Part shown: positions 9,201-18,140 of the stretch, piece after piece
Layout: each line of letters opens with the position of its first letter
Numbering within the stretch: position 1 is the stretch's first letter
Translations under genes and position numbers: made by a program
From: Ottowia sp.
GTDB taxonomy: Bacteria > Pseudomonadota > Gammaproteobacteria > Burkholderiales > Burkholderiaceae
DNA length: 41,220 nt
Direction: 5' to 3'
Assembly (NCBI GenBank): GCA_020853585.1
Contig: JADYYQ010000038.1
Span: 1-41,220, forward strand
Notes under the pieces: model-generated
Database searches by the model: none
What the model was told of the DNA's origin: nothing
The model's input: the letters and a program-made list of their open reading frames with translations, nothing else

Positions 9201-11187
9201 TATCTTGCTATCAATGGCTTATACACGTGATTACAAAGCAAGCATGGCCGCGGCAGAAGAAGTAATCGATACAGTTTGGCACGCATCCACAACCAACCAT
9301 CGATATCCCGAACATCTACGTCAAACAATCTCATTATTCAAAACACCCATCAACTGGTCCCATACCGAACAGGTACTGACGCGCGTAAGAAAAGCCACCG
9401 ATGTCATCAATCAATTAATGGCCAGTTACGATACGTTTGAAAAAATAGCGGCTCAATTTATTGCCTGCGCTAAACGTGATTTAACCGATCCTTTTCATCG
9501 GGATCGCTACTTATCGCTGCGCAAAAAAATACATCACTATCAATTTAAAAACGATGCCACGCTCAACAAAGAACCCAAGAAAAAGTATCGTGCAACAAAA
9601 AAAGCATGTGCCAAAATTTGGGATAGCTATAGCACCTCACTGGCTATCGCTGAATTAGCCGGATTAGGTCAAGTACTAAATAAGGAGCGCACACTCGACG
9701 CTCATCCTTCTTTAAGATTTGCCGTCAAAATATTTTGTGAAATTTATAATGCCTTCTCAGCACGATTAGCCGAACCCGATTTTCAATTCACACAAGATGC
9801 CTTATACCGCTATGGCGCAGTGCAATCAAAAACCAATGTAATACGAACACATACCACCATCGAAGGCCATCTAGGCACCTCAATCTCTGCCCCCGCGCTC
9901 ACCATACCGGGATTGCACCGAAACGATGACCATAGCGTAGGCATACACCCAGCTCAACGCACCCGCCTTGGTGTGGGTGTTTCTGGACAAAAAACCAGCA
10001 CGAGCGTCGAAGCTCACCCTAATCCATTTAGAACGGGGAAATTTACCACTTGCACAAAAGCGGTGTCAGGCACCGCGCCTTTTGTGGACTTGCTAATCAA
10101 GTCCGAGGAAATAATAAAAAACAATAAAGATCGTGGGTGGGCCACAGTAAGAATGATCGTCAATACACTGGGCATCTCCGAAATGAGCGGTCAATATACA
10201 AGCAAAATCCTGCGGCGCAATGGCAAGATACAACTCATTACGACCAGCAAATCTAATACAGGCTCACTGGATATCACCACCCCCAATCTACTCACGCCCA
10301 CAGGTGTGGGCGACCTCGATCTATCCTGTAGACGATCAGAAACACGCACAAGCGTCGCAACCTTTATGGGACCTGAGCTGGGTATTCATGTGCTGCAATT
10401 TCCCATGTTGGCGCAATACGGCATTTCGATAGACACGCTTGATCAAATTAAACAAGAAAGCCAAATAGACTTGCCTGAAAACGCCAACATAAAAATATTG
10501 CTTAAAGATTTTTTTACAAAAATAAACGCCGATATCGCTGTCTGTGGTCATTATTTTGGGATTAATGCCATCGCGGAATTGCTCGAAGAGTTTAGCCTCA
10601 TGTCCACAGAATCACCCACACCGCTTGTTCGTAAAAAAAATGGTAATTACGAATTTGATGGATTTGATGTATTTACCAAAAAGATAACTCAGATTTATTT
10701 TGAAAAACGCAATAACGCAGCCAACACTTGCCAAAATATTCTTTCTGCAACCATCAAAGAAAATCCCGATATTTTTTCTGAAATAGGCGTTAGCCGCCAT
10801 CAGGTCGCAAAATGGCTTGCGCAAACGTATCAAGATCCAAAAAATGAAGGCTACCAAAGGCAAACAAGCATCAAACAATTTCTAGCCCAGACGACCCCTT
10901 CTACCAGGGCCCATTTTTTTGCATCCCATCCAACCGGTAACGCTTTATTTGCCGCCTATCTATTAATTGTCAATATGGCAAACGATATTAAATGCGCATT
11001 TAATGTGTACGAATTAAGTATCGAAGAGCATCGAAAAATAAGTCCCCCGTCGACACCTACTCAAACTCACTCCAATCCCACTAGCCCTATCAATAGAGCA
11101 ATGACATGGCAGAAAACACTCGCCTCCGGGCCTGCTGCTTTCCCACCCCTGGGGGGGCTTGGGCAAAAAGCCGGTTGGACACTCTAA
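6235..11187 (+). CDS. very large orphan protein, candidate secreted (type III) effector
   Basis: About 1650 aa; I do not recognise the family. The ATG at 6235 is preferred because GGAG (6224-6227) lies 7 nt upstream; an in-frame ATG at 6220 has no such site. Residues 1 to about 440 are rich in Pro, Ser, Thr, His and Asn and look disordered. They contain a short motif repeated as TTLHFYIGD (225-233), TTLHFYVGN (258-266) and a looser RTVQFQLGD (395-403). The rest alternates helix-rich blocks with Gly/Ser/Thr-rich beta-like blocks (near 710-790, 930-985, 1195-1270 and 1320-1380). The C-terminus is again Pro/Thr-rich. There is no signal peptide or membrane segment. Size and layout resemble large plant-pathogen effectors such as AvrE or AWR/RipA, but no diagnostic motif was found. 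An InvB-like chaperone elsewhere in the window makes delivery by a type III system plausible. Confidence 0.6.
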   Translation: MVKVNVTNGNDTRYLATSISRKPIQLNKVIHTNEYNAERRSDYCANVNIDKEDHPSLANFCPYTPRSSFQQSVAHPRYPSDQTTLNDQDIKTPRDPAPPSFPWVPSLPSLPSFASVTSLESLEPLDLRCVSHNTALSNTSQNESPRLTYAQTSGLNTTRMLYSGHNHNDRLFSTSFAQRLYVPQNNLDGIHKDYPIVGIHTQPLQRPASTSSQFSLQEEIKTSNTTLHFYIGDTPTPQRPTPAPSHPSPEEKGAASPTTLHFYVGNPSIDRTLPLDDESSACSPTPSPETARSTYPDDLTHNTESFSENFKHTHYSTHWTKNTHPSPPYVQFPMRVPRAPTDTGAPDHPVTPPINRNPHAQTDSQISYTSSYTPPHTRGIRETYQVPLSEGKPRRTVQFQLGDDASDKAPGEFNEYLRSHFFLSSGQRNNRFGYASTWPYSTGDIKAIAQNLITESPEANAPQRGSQLDLSNACSVGSYDNHALLAGLNADLNAENNQNLPRQIYRTKIEDAFLNWVEADEREFADLNKVIEEWINRLPIHDTTTQKLIEAHREIDNFISTATTACNEKLEKVAKSKYGSHLLQHSANNDQVKKLDALFDKTTNCLETLAVHLDDPLYIDLRAEAQYALTAWNSAAQLKRTFQSLSRLAQQANPNIPFTEHEVLSANIENFMNVMHLFEIVFETKEKVYLAKASVAHLQAHAIYEQQHGYRILQKSTLPGTHVAHTKELAISCGTGIPVSNSQIKCGVNLELSAADSKSISLEPDSVVSYAKMVSGKTKIAARLSFFKNLFHAGVYASIAGTQKGDYFETDQGTQGVRNAIIYKAVIENDRRFIKLHPQNGMRKKVKTISNRLGKIVGFSPKDPSLPTYATSKVLEQANGAFAILSDIYQQLGIIRSPKCSTNYKISDTLVLSIASVISSPGTARRTRYPWTVIEGSTGATLGISADKALEHLPEHVSRRYIPRLDVHGRAAASQRKVGLAIALLQPPHILLSMAYTRDYKASMAAAEEVIDTVWHASTTNHRYPEHLRQTISLFKTPINWSHTEQVLTRVRKATDVINQLMASYDTFEKIAAQFIACAKRDLTDPFHRDRYLSLRKKIHHYQFKNDATLNKEPKKKYRATKKACAKIWDSYSTSLAIAELAGLGQVLNKERTLDAHPSLRFAVKIFCEIYNAFSARLAEPDFQFTQDALYRYGAVQSKTNVIRTHTTIEGHLGTSISAPALTIPGLHRNDDHSVGIHPAQRTRLGVGVSGQKTSTSVEAHPNPFRTGKFTTCTKAVSGTAPFVDLLIKSEEIIKNNKDRGWATVRMIVNTLGISEMSGQYTSKILRRNGKIQLITTSKSNTGSLDITTPNLLTPTGVGDLDLSCRRSETRTSVATFMGPELGIHVLQFPMLAQYGISIDTLDQIKQESQIDLPENANIKILLKDFFTKINADIAVCGHYFGINAIAELLEEFSLMSTESPTPLVRKKNGNYEFDGFDVFTKKITQIYFEKRNNAANTCQNILSATIKENPDIFSEIGVSRHQVAKWLAQTYQDPKNEGYQRQTSIKQFLAQTTPSTRAHFFASHPTGNALFAAYLLIVNMANDIKCAFNVYELSIEEHRKISPPSTPTQTHSNPTSPINRAMTWQKTLASGPAAFPPLGGLGQKAGWTL

Positions 11188-11226
11188 TGATGAGCTAAGA
11201 GTCGGGTTAAGCCGCGTGGCACACAG

Positions 11227-12735
11227 TCATAGGCCTAGCGTTTGCCAAATGGCGTCAACACGTGCGGACAGCGCCTTATCTACATGAATAAGGCGCCCCC
11301 ATTCTCGCTGGGTTTCTCCAGGCAATTTATTCGTTGCATCTAAACCCATCTTTGAACCAAGACCTGAGATGGGTGAAGCAAAATCAAGATAATCAATCGG
11401 TGTGTTGTCGATAAACACACTGTCGCGACTCGGATCAACCCGCGTAGTAATGGCCCAAATTACATCCTTCCAATCACGAATATCGATATCTTCATCTAAA
11501 ACCACAATAAATTTCGTGTACATAAATTGCCGCAAAAATCCCCAGACACCAAACATCACACGCTTGGCATGACCTGGATACGCTTTTTTAATTTTTACTA
11601 AAGCCATACGATAACTACATCCTTCTGGCGGCAAATAAAAATCGATAATCTCAGGAAATTGTTTTTGCAAAATAGGAACAAATACTTCATTAAGCGCCGC
11701 ACCTAATATGGCAGGCTCATCAGGCGGCTTTCCCGTGTAAGTGGAATGATAGATAGCATCCCGGCGCAATGTAATACGCGTCAATGTAAACACCGGGAAA
11801 ACAGCCTGCTCATTGTAGTAACCCGTGTGATCTCCAAATGGCCCCTCCAGCGCATGCTCATACCCACTCGGGTGCCGTGCATCCGGCAAAATATGTCCTT
11901 CAAGCACAATTTCAGCATTCGCCGGCACATGAAGCGCATGCAAATCAGGCGTCAAACAAGTCGCTAATTCAGTGCGCCCCCCGCGCAATAATCCTGCAAA
12001 CTGGTATTCCGATAAAGTATCGGGCACTGGCGTCACCGCGCCTAGTAAGGTTGCGGGATCAGCACCCAGCGCCACCGCCAACGGGAAAGGCGTGCCTGGA
12101 TAGGCTAAAGCATGTTCACGAAAATCCTGCGCACCACCCCGGTGTGGCAACCAACGCATAATTACTTTGTTATGTGCAATGACTTGTTGGCGGTAAATAC
12201 CCAAATTTTGGCGTTTTTTGTGAGGACCTCGTGTAATCACCAGCCCCCATGTAATCAAAGGCCCGACATCACCTGGCCAGCAGGTTTGTATAGGCAGTTT
12301 CGCCAAATCCAAGTCTGCCCCCTCCCAAACCTGATCTTGGCACGCAGGACTTTGTACATATTTAGGCGACATATCCCATACCGCCCGCGCCATAGAAAAT
12401 AATTTGCCCACTTCTTTTACCCCTTGTGGAGGGGTCGGCTCTTTTAACGCTGCCAAAACATGACCGATATCGCGTAAATGCGCTATCGATTCAGCACCCA
12501 TCGCCAAAGCAACCCGCTCAACCGTACCAAATAAATTACCTAAAACAGGCATTGCGTAAGGCTGTCCCTCCGCCGTTATAGCTCGTTGGAACAGAAGTGC
12601 AGGCCCACTTAAACGTAAAACACGGTCACATAGTGCGGTCATCTCAAACTGAGTTGAGATGGGCGTTGACACCCGCTTTAACTGGCCCAAGGCCTCAAGC
12701 TGTCGAATAAAATCGCGTAAGTCTTTGTATTTCAA
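11227..12735 (-). CDS. ubiD: UbiD, 3-polyprenyl-4-hydroxybenzoate decarboxylase
   Basis: A 502-aa UbiD-family decarboxylase that uses prenylated FMN to remove the carboxylate of 3-polyprenyl-4-hydroxybenzoate in ubiquinone synthesis; it needs the UbiX flavin prenyltransferase, not in this window. The [10 protein letters not shown] start, PVLGNLFGT, the [15 protein letters not shown] segment and [21 protein letters not shown] are typical of bacterial UbiD, and length is normal. The start codon is TTG (12733-12735): it restores the family's usual N-terminus, and the next Met is 31 codons in. No clear ribosome binding site precedes it. The gene converges with the large orphan gene, whose stop is 39 nt away. 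Confidence 0.95.
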   Translation of the reverse strand: MKYKDLRDFIRQLEALGQLKRVSTPISTQFEMTALCDRVLRLSGPALLFQRAITAEGQPYAMPVLGNLFGTVERVALAMGAESIAHLRDIGHVLAALKEPTPPQGVKEVGKLFSMARAVWDMSPKYVQSPACQDQVWEGADLDLAKLPIQTCWPGDVGPLITWGLVITRGPHKKRQNLGIYRQQVIAHNKVIMRWLPHRGGAQDFREHALAYPGTPFPLAVALGADPATLLGAVTPVPDTLSEYQFAGLLRGGRTELATCLTPDLHALHVPANAEIVLEGHILPDARHPSGYEHALEGPFGDHTGYYNEQAVFPVFTLTRITLRRDAIYHSTYTGKPPDEPAILGAALNEVFVPILQKQFPEIIDFYLPPEGCSYRMALVKIKKAYPGHAKRVMFGVWGFLRQFMYTKFIVVLDEDIDIRDWKDVIWAITTRVDPSRDSVFIDNTPIDYLDFASPISGLGSKMGLDATNKLPGETQREWGRLIHVDKALSARVDAIWQTLGL

Positions 12736-13028
12736 GATGATTTTTTTGAAGTTAAAAATGAATATTTTTATAAAAAACGTATATCTTTTTATTTTTTTAC
12801 ATTATGAAATGCTCACTCTACCTTCTGCAACAGACTTGAAAATTCAACGCTACAGACGATTTAATCAGCATACAAAATGCCCTTTTATACCAAAAAGTTA
12901 TGACTTTGTTGTTTATTATTATTGACTGAGTATAAAAGCCTACCTACAATCCGCCCCGAATAGTGTGACTTGTTTAGCGTGATTGCGCTAACTAACATTT
13001 TTTTCCATGTTCTAAAAAGGAGTATTGC

Positions 13029-13991
13029 TTGAGTATTTGGCAAACCTTATTTTCTGTTTCACATGGGGTGCCCCGTATAGGCACCGTGCGTAGTGTACTG
13101 CGGTCTGCGACAAAGTCGATCTCAACGACAAGTAGCCATACTGATCGTAGCCCTATGTTATCGCGTAACCACTACGATAAGCTGTTGCCAGCAGGGATGC
13201 GTACATCCAGACAAACCTTCACCACGTGGATCAAGCATGTACTCGTCTTGCTTGGGTCTCTAGCAGTGCTATGTGCGCTGAGTCTCGCTTGCAACCCAAG
13301 CTGGCGTGCCCAATTCGCATCGCACATCACCCCCACAGCCGAAACCGAACTTCACGCCGTGGACAACGGCGCTCAGATAAAGACAGACATGAGCACGCAG
13401 ACGCTCTTCTCCAGTCAAAATCAGCGCACACCTATGGTTACTCTGGCTTCTGCACATATAACGTCTGCATCTAACTTAGAATCAGACAAAATAGCTTTGG
13501 CTCGTTACATTGCCCGTCGCTACCGTGTTGCACATATGGCTACACAACAATTGGTCCAAGTTGCCCATCGGGTGGGAAATGAATTTGCCCTAGACCCTCT
13601 TTTACTTTTGGCAATCATGGCCATCGAATCTAGCTTTAATCCTTATGCCGAAAGCGTAGCGGGCGCACAAGGGCTGATGCAAGTGATGACACGCGTTCAT
13701 GAAGATAAATATGCCCATCTCGGCGGCAAAGCTGTTGCATTGGATCCCTTAGCGAATATTCGCGTTGGTGCCCGTGTCCTTAAAGACTGTATTACCCGTG
13801 CAGGTTCATTAGAAAGAGGACTTAAGTTTTACGTGGGTGCAGCCACAATGAGCACGGACACAGGCTACGGCGCACGGGTATTAGCGGAACGTGAACGCAT
13901 GCGGCAAGCAATTGATGCAGCACAAATCGCGCAAACAAAGTTATCACAACCCGTTTACTTAGCGGTCAATACAAACCCGCATACGCCTTAA
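13029..13991 (+). CDS. membrane-anchored lytic transglycosylase (SLT domain)
   Basis: A 320-aa protein with a C-terminal SLT/goose-lysozyme-like domain (about 165-300). Such enzymes cleave peptidoglycan glycan strands in the periplasm, leaving 1,6-anhydromuramyl ends. The catalytic glutamate is E200 in AIMAIESSFNP; AGAQGLMQVM and the ANIRVGARVL segment follow as in the family. Residues about 69-88 (HVLVLLGSLAVLCALSLA) form one membrane anchor after a basic cytoplasmic N-terminus, so it is anchored rather than secreted. The start is TTG at 13029, with an excellent AAAAAGGAG site ending 6 nt before it. It faces away from ubiD, with a 293-nt A+T-rich divergent promoter region between. Housekeeping turnover is likely, but some family members open the wall for secretion systems. 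Confidence 0.88.
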   Translation: MSIWQTLFSVSHGVPRIGTVRSVLRSATKSISTTSSHTDRSPMLSRNHYDKLLPAGMRTSRQTFTTWIKHVLVLLGSLAVLCALSLACNPSWRAQFASHITPTAETELHAVDNGAQIKTDMSTQTLFSSQNQRTPMVTLASAHITSASNLESDKIALARYIARRYRVAHMATQQLVQVAHRVGNEFALDPLLLLAIMAIESSFNPYAESVAGAQGLMQVMTRVHEDKYAHLGGKAVALDPLANIRVGARVLKDCITRAGSLERGLKFYVGAATMSTDTGYGARVLAERERMRQAIDAAQIAQTKLSQPVYLAVNTNPHTP

Positions 13992-14009
13992 AAATCACAG
14001 CGCAGCACA

Positions 14010-14049
14010 ATGAAGAGAAGATATCTTTGGTGAGATATCTTCTCTTCAT
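14010..14049. terminator. perfect 17-bp hairpin after the lytic transglycosylase gene
   Basis: Arms 14010-14026 and 14033-14049 are perfectly complementary over 17 bp with a 6-nt loop (TTGGTG). It starts 18 nt after the stop codon and could act on either strand. No T-tract follows directly, so termination is plausible but not proven. Confidence 0.6.
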
Positions 14050-14247
14050 CTATCTCAAAGAAAACTCCCTGCACAATTTCGCCAACGCATTTTGATCTTG
14101 GCAGACTGGACGCAGAAAGGGGCGTGCACATAACATGCATGCAGATTTCGCGTACCCTCTAACCCAGAGATGGGGGCGTGCAGCCAATTGTGCACAAGCG
14201 CTCAAAGTAAGATAAGCGCTCAATATATTGAGATTGCGAGGCAGCAT
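14050..14247 (-). CDS. small Cys-rich open frame, doubtful gene
   Basis: A 65-codon frame from an ATG at 14247 to a stop just before the perfect hairpin at 14010-14049. The predicted peptide has six cysteines, including CMLC and a later VC...LC pair, and no hydrophobic segment. There is no ribosome binding site and I recognise no family. The position against the hairpin is the only argument for it; it may equally be chance. Confidence 0.18.
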   Translation of the reverse strand: MLPRNLNILSAYLTLSACAQLAARPHLWVRGYAKSACMLCARPFLRPVCQDQNALAKLCREFSLR

Positions 14248-14315
14248 TTATATGCTAATAAAAAAGAAATGCATCTTATTAGACTATGCCTTGGCGCTTA
14301 ATCACGCAGGGCCCG

Positions 14316-14477
14316 TCAAAGCATCTCAATAAAATAGCACCGCATCTTATTAAAGAGGTAATCGTGCATCCGGTTTTGCCACCATCAATATCACTCAGGA
14401 CTCATCAAAGCACCTCAATAAAATAACGCTCACCTTATTAAAAAGGTAATCGTGCACCCGGTTTTGCCGCCATCAAT
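14316..14477. repeat. tandem duplication of the 3' end of the phosphomannomutase gene
   Basis: Two direct copies of about 74 nt (14316-14389 and 14405-14477, offset about 89 nt) differ at only about a dozen positions. The right copy covers the last dozen codons and stop of the phosphomannomutase gene plus its 3' flank. The left copy is a spare, non-coding duplicate beyond the stop. A shorter, weaker resemblance near 14250-14280 (AATAAAA...CATCTTATTA) may be a third decayed copy. Both copies contain an AATAA...TTATT inverted repeat that could form a weak hairpin. Confidence 0.8.
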
Positions 14478-15835
14478 GCCTGCTTAAAATCTGCTTGAAT
14501 ACGCTTTAACGCTGTTTCGCTATCCGCCTCAAAACGCATAACAAGAACAGGCGATGTATTAGAGGGACGCGCTAAGCCAAACCCATCTGCATACTCTACC
14601 CGTATACCATCTAACGTATGTATCGTATGAGCCAATGGAAATGTGGCATGAGCCTGGATATACGCGAGCAAAATAAATGCCTCGCCTTCAGCACAGGGCA
14701 TTTGCAACTCAGGTGTGCAGATCGCGTTCGGTAAGGCATTAAGCACGCGGCTTGGTGTCGGTGAGCGCGACAAAATTTCAAGTAAACGCGCGCCCGCATA
14801 TAGTCCATCATCAAAACCATACCAACGATCTTTGAAAAAAAGATGCCCACTCATTTCACCTGCAAGCGGCGCCCCCATCTCTTTAAGCTTCGCTTTAATC
14901 AAGGAGTGTCCTGTTTTCCACATCAGCGCCTGGCCACCATGTTGCTCAATCCACGGGGCCAACTTGGCTGTACATTTCACATCATAAATAATAGATTGAC
15001 CTGGATGGCGCTGTAATACATCTTGCGCAAATAGCATTAACTGACGATCCGGGAAAATGATTTCCCCTTCTTTCGTCACCACACCTAAACGATCTCCATC
15101 GCCATCAAAGGCAATACCAAGCTCACAATCTGTTTGCTGTAAGCAGCGCACCAAATCTTTTAAATTTTCGATATGCGCAGGATCAGGATGGTGGTTAGGA
15201 AAATGTCCATCAACCTCACAAAATAATGGCGTCACCTCACAACCAAGTGCGCGAAAAAGATTGGGCGCAAAAGCGCCAGCAACCCCATTACCGCAATCAA
15301 TCGCAATTTTCATTGGACGCGCAAGTTTGATATCACTCACAATACGCTGTTGATATACATCGGTAATATCTACCGTGCGACACACCCCTTGTTGCATCTG
15401 ATCCATTTGATCAAATGGACGCGTGCAAATACGTTGGTAAAGCATCTGGATGCGCTCACCGTAAATGGCATCACCCGCCAGCACCATCTTGAAACCATTG
15501 TAATCAGGAGGGTTGTGACTGCCTGTCACCATAATGCAAGACTTGGCCGATTGCTGATCGATCTCAATATGCGTTGCAAAATACGTGATAGGCGTGGTCA
15601 CCATACCCACATCCATCACCTGGATACCCACACTCAGTAAACCCTCAATCAGCGCCGCACTTAATGAGGGACTCGATAATCGGCCATCACGACCCACCAC
15701 ACAGACGGTTTCGCCCAAAGCATACATCGCACTACCGAATGCTTGGCCAATCTGCTTTGCAACGTCTTCATCTAAAGTGTTGCCCACAACACCACGAATA
15801 TCATAAGCTTTGAAAATGGAAGCAGAAATCGGCAT
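14438..15835 (-). CDS. phosphomannomutase/phosphoglucomutase
   Basis: A 465-aa alpha-D-phosphohexomutase of the AlgC/ManB type, converting mannose-6-phosphate to mannose-1-phosphate (and often the glucose equivalents) for nucleotide-sugar and LPS or exopolysaccharide synthesis in the cytoplasm. All four signature loops are present: the catalytic phosphoserine loop TGSHNP (104-109, S106), the Mg2+ loop DGDGDR (244-249), the sugar-binding loop GEMSGH (326-331), and the C-terminal phosphate-binding loop RPSNTSP (about 427-433). Length is normal for the family. The start is ATG with only a weak upstream GGTTGTG. It is apparently its own transcription unit, 207 nt beyond nusB. The 3' end is partly duplicated just past the stop. 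Confidence 0.93.
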   Translation of the reverse strand: MPISASIFKAYDIRGVVGNTLDEDVAKQIGQAFGSAMYALGETVCVVGRDGRLSSPSLSAALIEGLLSVGIQVMDVGMVTTPITYFATHIEIDQQSAKSCIMVTGSHNPPDYNGFKMVLAGDAIYGERIQMLYQRICTRPFDQMDQMQQGVCRTVDITDVYQQRIVSDIKLARPMKIAIDCGNGVAGAFAPNLFRALGCEVTPLFCEVDGHFPNHHPDPAHIENLKDLVRCLQQTDCELGIAFDGDGDRLGVVTKEGEIIFPDRQLMLFAQDVLQRHPGQSIIYDVKCTAKLAPWIEQHGGQALMWKTGHSLIKAKLKEMGAPLAGEMSGHLFFKDRWYGFDDGLYAGARLLEILSRSPTPSRVLNALPNAICTPELQMPCAEGEAFILLAYIQAHATFPLAHTIHTLDGIRVEYADGFGLARPSNTSPVLVMRFEADSETALKRIQADFKQALMAAKPGARLPF

Positions 15836-16042
15836 AGCACAACCAAATAAAAAAAAATTAAAATAGCAACAAATTTAAATCACGTTCTACATTACAAAAG
15901 ACCACTAGACAACACTCGCGAGGGCGAAAAAGCATACAGGCGCCAGAGAATACTTAAGAAATTACGCGTAGCGCTCAACACTGTATTTGGCCACGCACTC
16001 AGTGGAGCAAAAACCGCGACAGATTAAGACGCAGCACTGGCC

Positions 16043-16501
16043 TTAAGGTTTATCTTTTGTCGTCGCCTCACGGACACGTAATGCGACAGCGAGCTTATCC
16101 AACACACCATTGACAAATTTATAACCCTCAGGTCCTCCAAAGGTTTTTGTCAATTCGACTGCTTCGTTAATAACTACGCGGTAAGGAATATCTGCGCAAT
16201 ACATCAATTCATAAGCACCGATCAGCAAAGCAGCGCGTTCAATCGGTGAAAGTTCAGTAATCGCACGATCTAAGCAAGGTGCCAACGCTAAATTAAGCTT
16301 GCTATATTCACGCACAATGCCATAAAGCAGTAAATCAAAATGCGCCACATCTGATTTTGCAAAACCATCTGTCTCCCGCAGATCTTCATCTAAAGTACGC
16401 ATCTGGCAATCATTAATCAACCACTCATACAAACCTTGGAGAACAAATTCGCGCGCACGTCGGCGCGCGCTTTTAACCGGTTTTTTATAGGGCGTATTCA
16501 T
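16043..16501 (-). CDS. nusB: transcription antitermination factor NusB
   Basis: A 152-aa all-helical NusB protein. With NusE (S10) it binds boxA RNA and supports antitermination of rRNA operons. Family features: [17 protein letters not shown] at the N-terminus, [16 protein letters not shown], and [27 protein letters not shown]. The ATG overlaps the ribH stop (ATGA), with AGGA 7 nt upstream inside ribH, showing translational coupling in a ribB-ribH-nusB operon, the usual arrangement in proteobacteria. It is the last gene of the operon; about 207 nt separate it from the phosphomannomutase gene on the same strand. Confidence 0.95.
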   Translation of the reverse strand: MNTPYKKPVKSARRRAREFVLQGLYEWLINDCQMRTLDEDLRETDGFAKSDVAHFDLLLYGIVREYSKLNLALAPCLDRAITELSPIERAALLIGAYELMYCADIPYRVVINEAVELTKTFGGPEGYKFVNGVLDKLAVALRVREATTKDKP

Positions 16502-16989
16502 TCGGCATCCTGAGCATCATCATCTTGCAGTTGATTATGTGCCTCGACAAGATTAGCCATTTCTACTGCAACACGGGCACAATCCCGCCCTTTCCCCGCG
16601 GCACGCGCTAAGGCTTGCGCTTCATCTTCTGTGGTCAACACACCATTCGCAATGGGAATATCAAAATCAAGCGCAACACGCTGGATGCCTGCCGCAGATT
16701 CATTAGCAACTAATTCAAAATGATAGGTTTGGCCGCGCACGACTGCACCCAACGCCACCAGCGCATCAAACTCATCGCTTTGTGCTAATTTTTGCAATGC
16801 CAGCGGAATCTCAAGCGCGCCAGGTACCGTAATCAGTAACACATCTTCGCCTTCCACACCCAGTTGAGCCAGCGCTTCCATACAGCCATCGCGCAATTGC
16901 TCGCAGATCGCAAGATTAAATCGTGCTTGTACGACAGCGATGCGTAACCCACTCCCATCTAAGGTGCTTTGATGTTGAACATATTTCAT
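16498..16989 (-). CDS. ribH: 6,7-dimethyl-8-ribityllumazine synthase
   Basis: A 163-aa lumazine synthase that condenses 5-amino-6-ribitylaminouracil with 3,4-dihydroxy-2-butanone 4-phosphate, the penultimate step of riboflavin synthesis. Seen: the substrate-stacking VQARFN segment (F24), [10 protein letters not shown], and [12 protein letters not shown], where H90 is the expected catalytic histidine. It starts at ATG with AAAGGA 5 nt upstream, 14 nt after the ribB gene, and overlaps nusB by 4 nt. The C-terminus is a short acidic tail (DDDAQDAE). Length is usual. Confidence 0.95.
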   Translation of the reverse strand: MKYVQHQSTLDGSGLRIAVVQARFNLAICEQLRDGCMEALAQLGVEGEDVLLITVPGALEIPLALQKLAQSDEFDALVALGAVVRGQTYHFELVANESAAGIQRVALDFDIPIANGVLTTEDEAQALARAAGKGRDCARVAVEMANLVEAHNQLQDDDAQDAE

Positions 16990-17003
16990 GGTTTTCCTTT
17001 TAG

Positions 17004-18140
17004 TTAAATGGGGGTATTTGTATTGTGTACGGATTCATATCCGGTAATTTCTAGGCCATACGCTGTCATAGCCGATATATTGTTGTGAGGGTTGCACAGT
17101 AAGCGCATTTTCCCAACGCCGATATCTTTAAGGATTTGCGCGCCAATCCCATAGGTACGAAAATTAGGCTTACGCGGCACCCCATCGACCACTTGTACCT
17201 CGCCGGGTATAGCAAGGGCATCAAATTGCGTAAGCAAATGATCACTATGACCACTGCCACAATTGAGTAATACAGCAACGCCTTGTGTTTGTTCAGCTAA
17301 TATTTTCATTGCGCGGGGTAAATCCCAAGAGTGCTGACTCTGCGTAGGCGCAAGCAAATCAAGTAAAGAAAGAGGCTCATGTACCCGTACAAGGGTTTCG
17401 TGATCGCTCCTGATATCACCCTGAATCAGGGCAAAATGAACTTCTCCTCTAGGCTGATCGCGATAAACGAGTGTTCGAAAGCGTCCCCAAGGGGTCTGTA
17501 ATACACGCTCGCTTATCCGCTTAACGATACTCTCAGTACGACTGCGATGGTGGATCAAATCCACAATCGTGCCAATCTTAAGATTGTGCTTTTTACCAAA
17601 GCGAATCAAATCTGGCAAACGCGCCATCTCGCCATCGTCTTTCATGATTTCGCAAATTACCGAGGCTGGAGAATGTCCCGCCATCATGGCTAAATCACAC
17701 CCCGCCTCCGTATGGCCCGCGCGCATCAATACCCCACCTGGTTGCGCCATAATCGGAAAAATATGTCCTGGTTGCGCTAAATCACTCGGTCGCGCATCAG
17801 CCGCGACAGCCACTTGTATCGTACGCGCGCGATCAGCAGCCGAAATGCCCGTCGTTACCCCACTCACCGCTTCAATCGATACCGTGAAATTAGTCCCATA
17901 AGCACTGCTATTACGACTCACCATCGTCTGCAAATTAAGTTGCGCGCAACGCTGTGGCGTCAAGGTTAAGCAAACCAAACCACGCGCATGGCTGATCATA
18001 AAATTGATCGCCTCTGGGGTTACACAATCAGCCGGCAGAACAAGATCGCCTTCATTTTCACGGTCTTCTTCATCAACCAAAATGACCATTCTTCCGGCGC
18101 GTAACTCAGCAACAATCTCTTCGGTCGAGGCAATCGTCAT
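17004..18140 (-). CDS. ribB: 3,4-dihydroxy-2-butanone 4-phosphate synthase with degenerate GTP cyclohydrolase II-like half
   Basis: A 378-aa two-part protein. The N-terminal half (about 1-205) is an intact DHBP synthase, converting ribulose-5-phosphate to DHBP for Rib[11 protein letters not shown] at 23-32, GHIFP (H125) and HTEAGCD (143-149). The C-terminal half has the GTP cyclohydrolase II fold outline ([10 protein letters not shown], then ITGYE) but lacks the cysteine cluster that holds the catalytic zinc in true RibA; in its place stands a [16 protein letters not shown] stretch. Cyclohydrolase activity is therefore not expected, and a separate RibA should exist elsewhere. This RibBX-like form is known in proteobacteria. 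It is the first gene of the ribB-ribH-nusB operon. Confidence 0.93.
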   Translation of the reverse strand: MTIASTEEIVAELRAGRMVILVDEEDRENEGDLVLPADCVTPEAINFMISHARGLVCLTLTPQRCAQLNLQTMVSRNSSAYGTNFTVSIEAVSGVTTGISAADRARTIQVAVAADARPSDLAQPGHIFPIMAQPGGVLMRAGHTEAGCDLAMMAGHSPASVICEIMKDDGEMARLPDLIRFGKKHNLKIGTIVDLIHHRSRTESIVKRISERVLQTPWGRFRTLVYRDQPRGEVHFALIQGDIRSDHETLVRVHEPLSLLDLLAPTQSQHSWDLPRAMKILAEQTQGVAVLLNCGSGHSDHLLTQFDALAIPGEVQVVDGVPRKPNFRTYGIGAQILKDIGVGKMRLLCNPHNNISAMTAYGLEITGYESVHNTNTPI

